A stretch of DNA of 64,000 bases from Deltaproteobacteria bacterium (GTDB lineage Bacteria > Myxococcota_A > UBA9160 > SMWR01), in NCBI GenBank assembly GCA_019310965.1, contig JAFDDG010000001.1, positions 62,001 to 126,000 on the forward strand. The letters are read 5' to 3'. The notes beneath the pieces are model-generated. The model saw only the letters and a list, made by a program, of their open reading frames with translations. It did no database searches and had not been told where the DNA came from. The position numbers and the translations under genes were made by a program. This document shows, piece by piece, positions 53,459 through 61,825 of this stretch (position 1 is the first letter of the stretch; every line of letters starts with the position of its first letter).

Positions 53459-54648
53459 AGACTCTCGTCGTCAACTGCGGCAGCTCGTCGCTCAAATGCC
53501 GACTCTACGACATGGGGGAGGAGGAGCGGGTGCTGGCGAGCGGCAGCATCGAGCGACTGGCAGAGCCCGGCTGCAACCTCAGCTGCAGCGCCGGGGAGCG
53601 CTCGCTGCGCGAACCCGTCGACGTGGCAACCCACGACGCGGCCCTGGCGCTGCTCTCGAAGGCCATGTTCTCGCTGGCGTTCGACGCTCCCGACCCGCCT
53701 CGGGATATCGGCGTCGTCGGCCACCGCGTGGTGCACGGCGGCGAGCGGTTTCGCGCAGCAACACCGATCGATGCGACGGTGGAGGCCGCCATCGAATCCC
53801 TCGCCCCTCTCGCGCCGGTCCACAACCCGATCTGCCTGTTGGGCATCCGCAGGGCCCGGGAGTTGTTTCCCAACGCCCGACACGTGGCGGTGTTCGACAC
53901 TGCGTTTCACCACACGCTGCCCGAGCGCGCCTATCTCTATGCCCTGCCCCACGCCCTCTACGAACGCGACCGAGTGCGACGCTACGGCTTTCACGGCACA
54001 TCGCACCGCTACGCGGCAACCAGAGCGGCGGAGCTCCTCGGTCTCGGAGCCACATCACGCCTCATTACCTGTCACCTTGGCGCAGGCTGCTCGCTGGCGG
54101 CCGTCGAGAACGGGCGCTCGATCGACACCTCCATGGGCATGACGCCGCTCGAAGGACTGGTGATGGCCACGCGGTCCGGCGACGTCGATCCGGGGATCTT
54201 CGCATTCTTGACGAGGCAGCGCGGCATGAGTGCGGAAGAAGTGGACGCACTGCTCAACCGGGAGAGTGGGATGCTCGGAGTCTCGGGCCTGTCGGGCGAC
54301 GTGCGTGAGCTCGAGGCAGCAGCCGCCGGCGGCAACCCACGGGCCGAGCTGGCACTCACGCTCTTCGCCTACCGCGCGCGCAAGGCCATCGGCGCATATC
54401 TGGCCGTGCTCGGCGGCGCCGACGCCATCGTCTTCACCGGCGGCGCGGGAGCCCACGCCACGGCGCTGCGCCAGCGCATCCTCGTGGGGCTCGAGGAACT
54501 GGGGATCCTCCTCGATCCAGCTGCGAACGCGGCGTGCACGGGCGGCGAGGCGCAGATTTCTGAGGCCGCTTCGTTGATCGCGCTGCTCGTCGTCGCAGCC
54601 AACGAGGAACTGCTGATCGCACGCGAGGCGGTTGCGGCGAGTCGCTGA
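53455..54648 (+). CDS. ackA: Acetate kinase
   Basis: This 397-residue acetate kinase interconverts acetyl phosphate and ADP with acetate and ATP. It shows NCGSSSLK at residues 7-14, HRVVHGG near 90, FDTAFHHTLP (catalytic Asp) near 147, GFHGTSH near 178 and MGMTPLEGLVMATRSGD. In this operon acetyl phosphate would come from Xsc. Most taurine degraders described use phosphate acetyltransferase (Pta) instead, but ackA also appears in some clusters. The ATG overlaps the symporter stop (ATGA). No pta is visible in the window. Confidence 0.94.
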   Translation: MKTLVVNCGSSSLKCRLYDMGEEERVLASGSIERLAEPGCNLSCSAGERSLREPVDVATHDAALALLSKAMFSLAFDAPDPPRDIGVVGHRVVHGGERFRAATPIDATVEAAIESLAPLAPVHNPICLLGIRRARELFPNARHVAVFDTAFHHTLPERAYLYALPHALYERDRVRRYGFHGTSHRYAATRAAELLGLGATSRLITCHLGAGCSLAAVENGRSIDTSMGMTPLEGLVMATRSGDVDPGIFAFLTRQRGMSAEEVDALLNRESGMLGVSGLSGDVRELEAAAAGGNPRAELALTLFAYRARKAIGAYLAVLGGADAIVFTGGAGAHATALRQRILVGLEELGILLDPAANAACTGGEAQISEAASLIALLVVAANEELLIAREAVAASR

Positions 54649-54798
54649 GCCCCGGACCCTGGCAAATCCCCGACACCCCACCAACGGGGATGCCATTGGC
54701 GGTAGGGTTCGACCCGGGTCGTTCGGAGCACGGGTTTCAGTCACCGATCCCGTCGTCCGTTAAACAGTCGGGCCCCTATCGGAGGGAGTGCCTCGGCC

Positions 54799-55767
54799 AT
54801 GTCCCAACCCGTTTCCGCAATCGTCAAGGACGGCGACCGCTCCTTCTCGCTTCGCATCGACGCGTGCCGTGTCTTTCTCGGAGGCGAGTTCGCGGGCAAC
54901 ATCGAGATCGACATCGCGTGTCCCGCGGACGCCGTCACCAGGGCCGTCGACTGCCTGCGCGTTCAGGTGACGGGGGAGCCTTCGAGTGACATGGCGCTCG
55001 GCAATGGCGAGTATGCACCGGGCACCCAACTCATCTTTTGGGCCGACTGGTCGACCAGACTTCAGAAGCTTCCGGAGCAGGTCATGCTCCTGTGGGGTGA
55101 GACGCTCATCGCCTCGATCACGCCGTCACTGGAGGACTCCGTCCCGATCGAAGAGAAGATCGAGTTCACCGAGCCCTCAGCGATTCTCTCGACCCCTCCC
55201 GTGGCCACTTCGAACCTGGTGCTGCTGGCAGCCAACCGTGAACGGTGGTGGCTTCTCCTCACCGCACTGCTCGTGGGCGTCGGCGGACTCGTGGGCCCAT
55301 CGTTCCCAGGGTTGGAACTCTCCGACCCCATGCTCAACTGGGTGCTCGGTGGCTTCCTGATCGCCGCCGGCCTCGGAGTCGGCTTCCTCCTGGCCCACGT
55401 TCCCTACCGTCAGATCTGGCTCGATCGCGACCGCCGCCGCGTGCTCATCATCGGAGGGAGAACCCGATGGCCGGAGACGAAGCTCGCCGACGCACCCGGC
55501 CGCTCCCTCGACGGCTTCGACCACGTGCGCGTTTACATGCGCTGGCAGATCGCCGAGGGCGTCGACGAACATGACCAGGAGGTCTGGATGGTGGCTCTCG
55601 AAGGCCCCATCCCGTATGCCAGTGTCGACGGCACCGTACACCTGCACGACGAGGCACTGCCGATCGGGAATTACTCGAGCGAGTTCACCGCCCGCAAGAT
55701 CGCAGCCGAGGTGGCCTTCCATACCGGTCTGAAGATTCTCGACACGGGGCACGACCAGACCGCCTGA
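54799..55767 (+). CDS. Unrecognised membrane protein with two adjacent helices
   Basis: This 322-residue protein is not assignable to a family I know. The first about 145 residues are beta-rich and soluble-looking, with Cys at 23, 41 and 52. Two hydrophobic segments (about 152-168 and 183-200) follow, then a C-terminal soluble domain of about 120 residues (IWLDRDRRRVLIIGGRTRW...). This is the layout of a membrane protein with both ends in the same compartment. It stands alone; GGAGGG lies about 12 bases before the ATG. It converges on the DUF3862-like gene with a 16-bp gap. Confidence 0.65.
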   Translation: MSQPVSAIVKDGDRSFSLRIDACRVFLGGEFAGNIEIDIACPADAVTRAVDCLRVQVTGEPSSDMALGNGEYAPGTQLIFWADWSTRLQKLPEQVMLLWGETLIASITPSLEDSVPIEEKIEFTEPSAILSTPPVATSNLVLLAANRERWWLLLTALLVGVGGLVGPSFPGLELSDPMLNWVLGGFLIAAGLGVGFLLAHVPYRQIWLDRDRRRVLIIGGRTRWPETKLADAPGRSLDGFDHVRVYMRWQIAEGVDEHDQEVWMVALEGPIPYASVDGTVHLHDEALPIGNYSSEFTARKIAAEVAFHTGLKILDTGHDQTA

Positions 55768-55783
55768 CGGGAAAGGCTCTGCC

Positions 55784-56161
55784 CTATTTCAGGTACAGCT
55801 GCGATTTCTTGGCGAGCTGGTCGTTTTGAAAGGTGGCTCTCATGTTGGAGACGTCGCTGTTCTGCCAAACGTACCTGATGGCCCCGCCGCCGCCTTCCGG
55901 CACGGCCGACGGCGCAATCGCGACTCCGGGCTCGCCCAGGATTTCGACGACTTCCCGATAACTCATGCCGGTTTCGATCTGCTCGAACTCCGCCAGCGTT
56001 ACGATCGGCGGCGGATCCTCCCCTTTTCCCAGGTCCTGTGTCTGGACGTCATTCACGTGCATTCCGACACCAACGGACATCACTGCGCATACACTCGGCA
56101 CGACCATGACCAGTACTGCCCCCGCAAGCACGAGGGTCATTTCCCTGCTGAGCTTCTTCAA
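55784..56161 (-). CDS. Small exported DUF3862/BLIP-like protein
   Basis: This 125-residue protein has a signal segment (MTLVLAGAVLVMVVPSVC) and one domain with the BLIP/SmpA-like pattern TLAEFEQIETGMSYREVVEILGEPG and YVWQNSDVSNMRATFQND, as in DUF3862. Such domains bind partners or act in envelope maintenance; no function is established. The frame opens at a TTG at 56161 and an ATG exists at 56140; the TTG gives the more usual basic N-terminus. It is followed upstream by the VOC gene on the same strand. Confidence 0.65.
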   Translation of the reverse strand: MKKLSREMTLVLAGAVLVMVVPSVCAVMSVGVGMHVNDVQTQDLGKGEDPPPIVTLAEFEQIETGMSYREVVEILGEPGVAIAPSAVPEGGGGAIRYVWQNSDVSNMRATFQNDQLAKKSQLYLK

Positions 56162-56200
56162 GATTCTCGCACCTCTTGGCCAGTCTACCCCAGAGCCCGA

Positions 56201-56602
56201 CTATTCGTTGAACTGGAGAATCTCAGTCAGGTGGCCCTCGGGGTCGGTTGCAAATCCCGCCTTGTAGGGCGCCCCCGGCTCGTCCTTGATGTCGAGGTAG
56301 ATCCCTCCGCCCGCAGCGCGGATGCGTGCGAAGAGCTTTTCGATGTCGTCGGTCCTGAAGCCGAGGACCACTTCGCCGTTCGTCGGGGGCGCCTTCTCGA
56401 CATATTTCATGAGGATGAGCACCACGCTCACATCCTCGCCCGAACTGAGTATGGTCTCGTCGATCGGATCGGTTCCGATATGGGCTTGAACCCGCTGCAG
56501 CTCCTTCATCCCATATACGTCGCAGTAGAATGCCGTCATCTTCTCCAGATCGTCGACGACCAGTTTCGTGAAGGACAGGGCCGAGGTGGGTCCCTTGCTC
56601 AT
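56201..56602 (-). CDS. VOC-superfamily (glyoxalase/dioxygenase-like) protein
   Basis: This 133-residue VOC protein has two beta-alpha-beta-beta-beta modules, with FTKLVVDDLEKMTAFYCDVYGMKEL in the first and DPEGHLTEILQF closing the second, including the metal-ligand Glu. Family members include glyoxalase I, ring-cleaving dioxygenases and epimerases. The start at 56602 is supported by GGGAGAAG upstream. The SDR gene lies 78 bp upstream on the same strand. The substrate is not visible. Confidence 0.87.
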   Translation of the reverse strand: MSKGPTSALSFTKLVVDDLEKMTAFYCDVYGMKELQRVQAHIGTDPIDETILSSGEDVSVVLILMKYVEKAPPTNGEVVLGFRTDDIEKLFARIRAAGGGIYLDIKDEPGAPYKAGFATDPEGHLTEILQFNE

Positions 56603-56680
56603 GTCTTCTTCTCCCAGCGATGGGCCGGAGGAGCGCACCGCACCCCGGGAGGGCGACAGCCAGGGACCGGCCGAGGTCGA

Positions 56681-57433
56681 CTACTTACAGAGCATGCCGC
56701 CATCGGCAACCAGAGTGATTCCCGTCGTATAGGATTCACCGGCCAGATAGAAGATCGGATGCAAAATTTCCTCACTCTCGGCAAGGCGCTTGATCAGGTT
56801 CGCACCCAACATGTACTGCTCGTATTCGGGCATTTGCTCGATCGTGGTGTCCACGAGATCTGAATGATAGGTTCCCAACGCGAGTGCGTTGACGCGAATC
56901 TTCATCGGCGCCCACTCCTGGGCCATCACTTTGTTCATCGCTTCGAGTCCCGCCTTGGTCGAAGCATAGAATCCCATATTGGCTGGCGGCTTCAGGCCGG
57001 CAACCGACAGCACATTGATGACCGCCCCGCCTCCCTGCTCGGCCATTCTCGGCGCCACCCGCGAGGCCAGATACCAGGGCCCGCGCAGGTTGACTTCATA
57101 CATCTTGTCGAACGCCTCGGGATTCATCTCCGTCAGGGGCCGGGTCGCAATATTGATTGCCGCGTTGTTGATCAAGACATCCACACGACCATAATGTTCG
57201 TAGGTCGCCGCGATGAGATGATCGAGATCTTCGCAATTACCCATGTGCGCAGCCACCGCGAGCGCATCGCCGCCCGCAGCAGAAATTTCCTTCTGCAGCG
57301 CTTCACAGGTTTCAATCTTGCGGCTGGCAATCACCACCTTGGCCCCCGCCTGCGCAAACCCGATACTCATCGCCCGTCCCAAGCCCCGACTGCCACCGGT
57401 GATCAACACCACCTTGTCTTGAAAAGAAAACAC
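56681..57433 (-). CDS. Short-chain dehydrogenase/reductase
   Basis: This 250-residue classical SDR has the cofactor motif TGGSRGLGRA at residues 13-22, NNAA near 90 and active-site YASTK near 155. It starts with GTG at 57433, because AAAGGAG lies five bases upstream and the protein then begins FSFQDKVVLITGG; the longer open frame upstream is not convincing. It may share a transcript with the VOC gene downstream and the DUF3862-like gene. The substrate is not visible. Confidence 0.9.
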   Translation of the reverse strand: MFSFQDKVVLITGGSRGLGRAMSIGFAQAGAKVVIASRKIETCEALQKEISAAGGDALAVAAHMGNCEDLDHLIAATYEHYGRVDVLINNAAINIATRPLTEMNPEAFDKMYEVNLRGPWYLASRVAPRMAEQGGGAVINVLSVAGLKPPANMGFYASTKAGLEAMNKVMAQEWAPMKIRVNALALGTYHSDLVDTTIEQMPEYEQYMLGANLIKRLAESEEILHPIFYLAGESYTTGITLVADGGMLCK

Positions 57434-57650
57434 AAGGACTCCTTTGAAATTGACGCTGCGCAAGCAGCCGCCTCGACGTCGTGGCCTCGAGGGTCGAGCG
57501 GGAGTTGGAAGCTGAATTTCGTTCGTGCAAACTATACTCCAATGATCTGCGCGAACTCGTCCCAGATCTCGTCCGCCTCCGTCACACCTTCGATCGCGGC
57601 AGTGCTCCCTGGGGAACCTCTGCACGAACCTCCCGACTCCTCGGGCCGCC

Positions 57651-59039
57651 TCAGCTCGAATCGCGCAACTTGGCGATGCGTTCATCGAGGATCGTGCGAA
57701 TGCGCGCGTGCTCTCCACGGCTCAGCTCGAATCGCGAGAGCATGAGGAGTGCGACCAGAAAGCAGGCGGCTGGAACGCCGCTGAAGAGAACGCGGATCAC
57801 CGTCTTCACGAGCGGAGTCTGCTCGACGTTGGGGAGATAGTCCGCCCAGGCCAGCGCGAAACCGACCGCCACCGTCACCGCAGCCCCGGCCGCTTTCCCG
57901 ACCAGCTGGCTCGCGGCCGAGTAGACCCCCTCCTTGCGTTCCCCGGTCCTGTACTCGTCCCAGTCGATCACCTCGGCCCGGATCGAATGTTCAAAGACGT
58001 GGAAGCCGCCACCGAAGAAACCCATGGCCAAGCTCAGGGAAAGGGCGACCCACAGGTCCACGCCTTCGGGCACGAGCCCCATCGCCAGATAGAAGCAGGC
58101 ACTGCCGGCCAGGCAGACCATCCAGAGATGGCGCTTCTCGTAGCGGTGACTCAGGCGGATCCAGAGAGGAACCGAGGCGAGGTTGGGAATGAAGTACGAC
58201 ATCATGAAGAGCTCGGTGGAGCCGGGCATCTTCATCACGTACTGCAGCATGTAGACCGCGACCGTCCCCATGGCGCCCCAGGTCATGTGGACGAAAATTC
58301 CGACGGCGATGAGGATGCGGGCGTGCGGGTTGCGAAAGACGTCACTGAAGGCGGCGTAGGGGTTCTTGCCTCCGCGACCCTGATGGCGCTCGGGTTCTGA
58401 GCTGTTCCGGATCATCCAGATCGCCAGCATCAGGCCGAGGAGTCCGACGCCGCCGATCAGGAGCGCGGCCGTCGCCCGCGGATCGTCCGAGGTGCGCAGC
58501 GATCCCATCCCGACGGTAAGGGCCAGCGCAGAGGCCAGGGCTCCCATCAAGCCGTTCGTGCCGAAGAGCCGGGTGCGGTCCTTCGATTCGAGGGACATCT
58601 CCGCCCCCAGCGCCGCGTGCGGAATTGCGAAGGAGCTGGTCGCGGTCGCGAAGCCGAAACTCGCGGCGGCCAGCCAGAGCAAGAGCGCATTGCCGCCCAG
58701 CGACACCGGTGCGCACCACATCATGAATGCAAAGATGACGAGGGGAAACACCGCGAACACGAGCCAGGAACGCCGCCGACCCAGGCGGTGGCGCGTGCGG
58801 TCGCTCGAGAAGCCGACGATCGGGTCGCAGAGTGCTTCCCATAGCCTCGAGAGACCAAAGATGGACGTCATCATGGCCGGCGCGACCATCAAGGTGTCGG
58901 TTCCGTACTTGACGAAGTAGGTGTGGGAGAGCGAGCTGACGAAGTGCACCATCAACAGCGGCGAGGAGTAGACGAGTACTCTCGACAGTGCGAGAGTGGC
59001 CTGGTCGGCCTCTTGCGGCTTGCTATTGGTTCCGTTCAT
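57651..59039 (-). CDS. GPH/MelB-type cation-coupled transporter
   Basis: This 462-residue transporter has twelve predicted helices and a glycoside-pentoside-hexuronide (MelB) signature: LCDPIVGFSSDRTRH, GRRRSWLVF and the central loop GGGFHVFEHSIRAEVIDWDEY. GPH carriers move sugars or related solutes with Na+ or H+; some in lipid-related loci carry other solutes. The ATG at 59039 is chosen because it gives a short N-terminus before the first helix; the frame upstream is Arg-rich. It is divergent from the YqiA-like gene. Confidence 0.88.
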   Translation of the reverse strand: MNGTNSKPQEADQATLALSRVLVYSSPLLMVHFVSSLSHTYFVKYGTDTLMVAPAMMTSIFGLSRLWEALCDPIVGFSSDRTRHRLGRRRSWLVFAVFPLVIFAFMMWCAPVSLGGNALLLWLAAASFGFATATSSFAIPHAALGAEMSLESKDRTRLFGTNGLMGALASALALTVGMGSLRTSDDPRATAALLIGGVGLLGLMLAIWMIRNSSEPERHQGRGGKNPYAAFSDVFRNPHARILIAVGIFVHMTWGAMGTVAVYMLQYVMKMPGSTELFMMSYFIPNLASVPLWIRLSHRYEKRHLWMVCLAGSACFYLAMGLVPEGVDLWVALSLSLAMGFFGGGFHVFEHSIRAEVIDWDEYRTGERKEGVYSAASQLVGKAAGAAVTVAVGFALAWADYLPNVEQTPLVKTVIRVLFSGVPAACFLVALLMLSRFELSRGEHARIRTILDERIAKLRDSS

Positions 59040-59107
59040 CCGAGCCACGCAGAGTATCGCGTTTGGCCAGGGGGCCGCGTGCCGTGGCCCCGACCGCGGA
59101 ACAGGCC

Positions 59108-59596
59108 ATGACCAAACTACGCGTACAATTCGTTCACGGTCTCGAGGGCAGCCCGCAGGGCAGCAAGGCGCGCCTTCTCGCCGAGCACTTCGACACGCGA
59201 ACGCCGGCGATGGACACGGGCGACTTCGACGCCTGCGTGGCACGCCAGGCAGAGGTCTTGGCGGAATTCCGCCCGGAGGTGCTCGTCGGAAGCTCGTTCG
59301 GCGGTGCGGTCGCCGTCGCGCTACTCGCGCGGAATCTCTGGACGGGACCGACGCTCCTGCTCGCCCAGGCGGCGCTGCGCTACGACCCGGAGGCCCGTCT
59401 GCCCCACGGCGTGACGGTGTGGCTCGTTCACGGCCTGCAGGACAACATCATCGATCCAGAGGAGAGCCGCCGCCTGGCCCGCACGGGATCGGCCGATCGC
59501 GTCCGGCTGATCGAGGTAGAGGACGATCACCCGCTCCATCGAAGTGTCGCCTCGCGGCGGCTGCTCGGTTGGATCGAGGAGCTCGCAAGCGGCTAG
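59108..59596 (+). CDS. YqiA/UPF0227-like alpha/beta hydrolase
   Basis: This 162-residue small alpha/beta hydrolase has HGLEGSPQGSKA at residues 10-21, the nucleophile elbow VGSSFGG near 60 and a likely His in VEDDHPLH. It is of the size and layout of YqiA/UPF0227 esterases. The ATG at 59108 is the natural start; an earlier in-frame Met would overlap the divergent transporter gene. Its stop shares CTAG with the nosL stop. The substrate is not visible. Confidence 0.8.
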   Translation: MTKLRVQFVHGLEGSPQGSKARLLAEHFDTRTPAMDTGDFDACVARQAEVLAEFRPEVLVGSSFGGAVAVALLARNLWTGPTLLLAQAALRYDPEARLPHGVTVWLVHGLQDNIIDPEESRRLARTGSADRVRLIEVEDDHPLHRSVASRRLLGWIEELASG

Positions 59597-60117
59597 CGCG
59601 CGGTCTGCCTGGCCTTCCACCAATCGCGCAGCCCGGCCATGTCCAGCATCCGCGCACTACTGTGTCCCTGCATCACGCTTTCGGCCTCACTTCGCTCTGC
59701 ATAGGCGAGCACGGGCTCTCCCATGATACCCGGGCGCTCGATGCCGACGACGTAGACCGCGTCCTCGGCGGGCACCCAGGGATGCTCGCCCGTATGCGAC
59801 TGCATCGGATCCTCCCCGGCCTCCATCACCTCGACGAAGACTGTCTCTGCGCGCCCGTGTGGAGACGGTGCACCGAGATGGACGAGCATGTCCCCGAACG
59901 AGCAGAAGAAGAAGCGCGAGCCGTCGCGATGCACGACCTGGCTGCGCGGCGCGGACTGCGCGCGCACGAGCATCCCGCAGACCTCGTCCTCCTGGTCGGC
60001 CAACGCGACGGCCTGGTGGGGCGGCACGGTGTCGGCATCATCGGCGGGGCCACAGCCGAGCAGCGCGAGCAGCGCGAGCGCAACGGTGACCGATCCCCGC
60101 CGGGGAGCAATCGCCAT
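59593..60117 (-). CDS. nosL: NosL copper-binding lipoprotein
   Basis: This 174-residue lipoprotein has a lipobox LLGC at about residue 22 and a NosL-type domain with the CGMLV motif at 47-51 and RFFFCSFGDML near 69. NosL is an outer-membrane or periplasmic Cu(I) lipoprotein thought to supply copper to nitrous oxide reductase. The ATG at 60117 overlaps the nosY stop (TGATG). It is the last gene of the nos operon seen here. Confidence 0.9.
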   Translation of the reverse strand: MAIAPRRGSVTVALALLALLGCGPADDADTVPPHQAVALADQEDEVCGMLVRAQSAPRSQVVHRDGSRFFFCSFGDMLVHLGAPSPHGRAETVFVEVMEAGEDPMQSHTGEHPWVPAEDAVYVVGIERPGIMGEPVLAYAERSEAESVMQGHSSARMLDMAGLRDWWKARQTAR

Positions 60118-60911
60118 CACACCACCTTTTGCCGCGACAGCAGCGCGCCGCTGAGCGCCGCGGGGACGACGATCCAGCTGCACCAGAGAAGCCAAGTAGT
60201 GCCAGTCCCGGGCAGACCCGTCGTCAGCCCGAGGTCTTGAAGCGCGTCGGAGCCGGCGAATGCGTGCATCATCTCGATGCGATAGAGCCCTGCCGGATTC
60301 CCCACGACGAGGGCCGAGACCGCCGATTGGGACAACCCGCCGTCGGTGATGACCAGCAGGCCCAGGACGCCCAGGTCGTAGAAGAATACGAGCCCGAACC
60401 ACACCACCACCACGACACTGGCGGCGGTCGCCTGGCGTCGCGTCACCGTCGAGATGAAGAGTCCCATCGAAAGGAAAGCCAAGCCGAGCAGCAGCGTCGG
60501 CCCCATCAGCGCAAGCAGTGTACTCGCCCCATCCGGATCGCTCACCAGCATGGCAGCTCCGAGACCCAGACCGATAGCCGCCGCGAGCGCAAGGCCGCGT
60601 CCGATGAGCTTCGCTGCGACCACCTCGGAGCGGGCAACGGGCAGCGAGAGCAGCAGGCCCAGCGTATTGCGCTCGCGTTCGCCCACGATGGCGTCGTGCG
60701 AGAGCACCAGAGCCACCAGCGGAACCAGCAAGCTGGCCAGCGTCACCAGGCTCGGACCCGTCAACTTCGCGACCTCGGCCTCGGCGCTGCGGCCATAGAG
60801 CCCGACGCCCGAGGCGAGCAGCGCGAAGAGCATGCTGATCACCAACACCCAGCGATCACGCGCCCGCTCGAGCAGCTCGTGCCAGATGAGTGCGCGTCCT
60901 ACCGGTCCCAT
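60117..60911 (-). CDS. nosY: NosY-type ABC transporter permease
   Basis: This 264-residue permease has six predicted helices and the ABC-2 style loop LSHDAIVGERERNTLGLLLS. With NosF and NosD it forms the NosFYD complex needed to mature the copper site of nitrous oxide reductase. Its start overlaps the nosF stop (TGATG) and its stop overlaps nosL. Confidence 0.91.
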   Translation of the reverse strand: MGPVGRALIWHELLERARDRWVLVISMLFALLASGVGLYGRSAEAEVAKLTGPSLVTLASLLVPLVALVLSHDAIVGERERNTLGLLLSLPVARSEVVAAKLIGRGLALAAAIGLGLGAAMLVSDPDGASTLLALMGPTLLLGLAFLSMGLFISTVTRRQATAASVVVVVWFGLVFFYDLGVLGLLVITDGGLSQSAVSALVVGNPAGLYRIEMMHAFAGSDALQDLGLTTGLPGTGTTWLLWCSWIVVPAALSGALLSRQKVV

Positions 60912-61825
60912 CACGCGGCTCCCAAGAGCTTGTCGTAGACGGCGTCGAGCGTCGGTTCCTCGACGCGGACGCCACGCACCACGCCGGGGAAGCCACTCTG
61001 GATCTCCACCAGCGCCAGGGTCTCGTCCGAGGGGACTTCGGCGAGGACGCGATCGCCCACGCGCTCGATCCGCCCCTTGCCCCATTTGCGCATGGCCTCA
61101 CACAGAAGCTCCACCTTCGCGTCTGGGGCCTGACCGACCTCGAGCCATATGCGATGCGGCAATCTCGCGCTGTGGCGCAGATCTTCGACGGTCCCGTGCG
61201 CGAGGACGCGGCCCTCCCGCAGCACGCAGATCTCGTCCATCCTCCTCTCCATCAGCGCAAGGTCGTGGGTGGAGGCGAGCACCATGCGGCCGGCCTCGCG
61301 CCACTCGGCGATCACCGACCACAGCAGCGACAGCCCCTCCTGATCGAGGCCCGACGTCGGTTCGTCCAGCACGAGCAGATCGGGCTCGGCGAGGATGGCG
61401 ACACCCAGACCGAGACGCTGGCGCATTCCACGCGAGTAGCCGCGAATGTTGCGGCGGCCGGCCTCGACGAGGCCGACCCGCCGCAACACCTCGTCGACCC
61501 GGCCGCGCGGAACACCACGCGCGCTCGCGAAGAAGCGGAGCAGTTGGACGCCGCTCAGATTGCCCGAGAAGGCGACGGCCTCGGGCAGGTAGCCCATTCG
61601 CCGCTTCCAATCGTTGTCGATTTCGGCCCGCTTGCCGTTCATCTCGAAGACCGCGAAATCGGGGTGCACGAGGCCCAGCAGCACCTTGATCAACGTAGTC
61701 TTGCCGGCGCCGTTCGGGCCGACGAGCATCACTGCCTGCCCCGGGCGGACGGGGAGAGTCACATCGTCGAGCACCTGCAACCGACCGAACCGGACCGAGA
61801 TGCCGCGCGCCTGCAGCCCCCTCAT
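60911..61825 (-). CDS. nosF: NosF-type ABC transporter ATPase
   Basis: This 304-residue ATPase has the Walker A GPNGAGKTTL at residues 36-45, the signature YSRGMRQRL near 134, the Walker B LLVLDEPTSGLD near 152 and the H-loop STHD. The C-terminal extension after about residue 215 is typical of NosF-like proteins. The start overlaps the nosD stop (ATGA). It powers the NosFYD complex. Confidence 0.93.
   Translation of the reverse strand: MRGLQARGISVRFGRLQVLDDVTLPVRPGQAVMLVGPNGAGKTTLIKVLLGLVHPDFAVFEMNGKRAEIDNDWKRRMGYLPEAVAFSGNLSGVQLLRFFASARGVPRGRVDEVLRRVGLVEAGRRNIRGYSRGMRQRLGLGVAILAEPDLLVLDEPTSGLDQEGLSLLWSVIAEWREAGRMVLASTHDLALMERRMDEICVLREGRVLAHGTVEDLRHSARLPHRIWLEVGQAPDAKVELLCEAMRKWGKGRIERVGDRVLAEVPSDETLALVEIQSGFPGVVRGVRVEEPTLDAVYDKLLGAA

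Noticed and set aside
57535-57650. Short leftward coding-looking tail ending EFAQIIGV
   Set aside because: It looks acidic and protein-like but has no start, no family match and lies in an intergenic region; probably chance or an old remnant.
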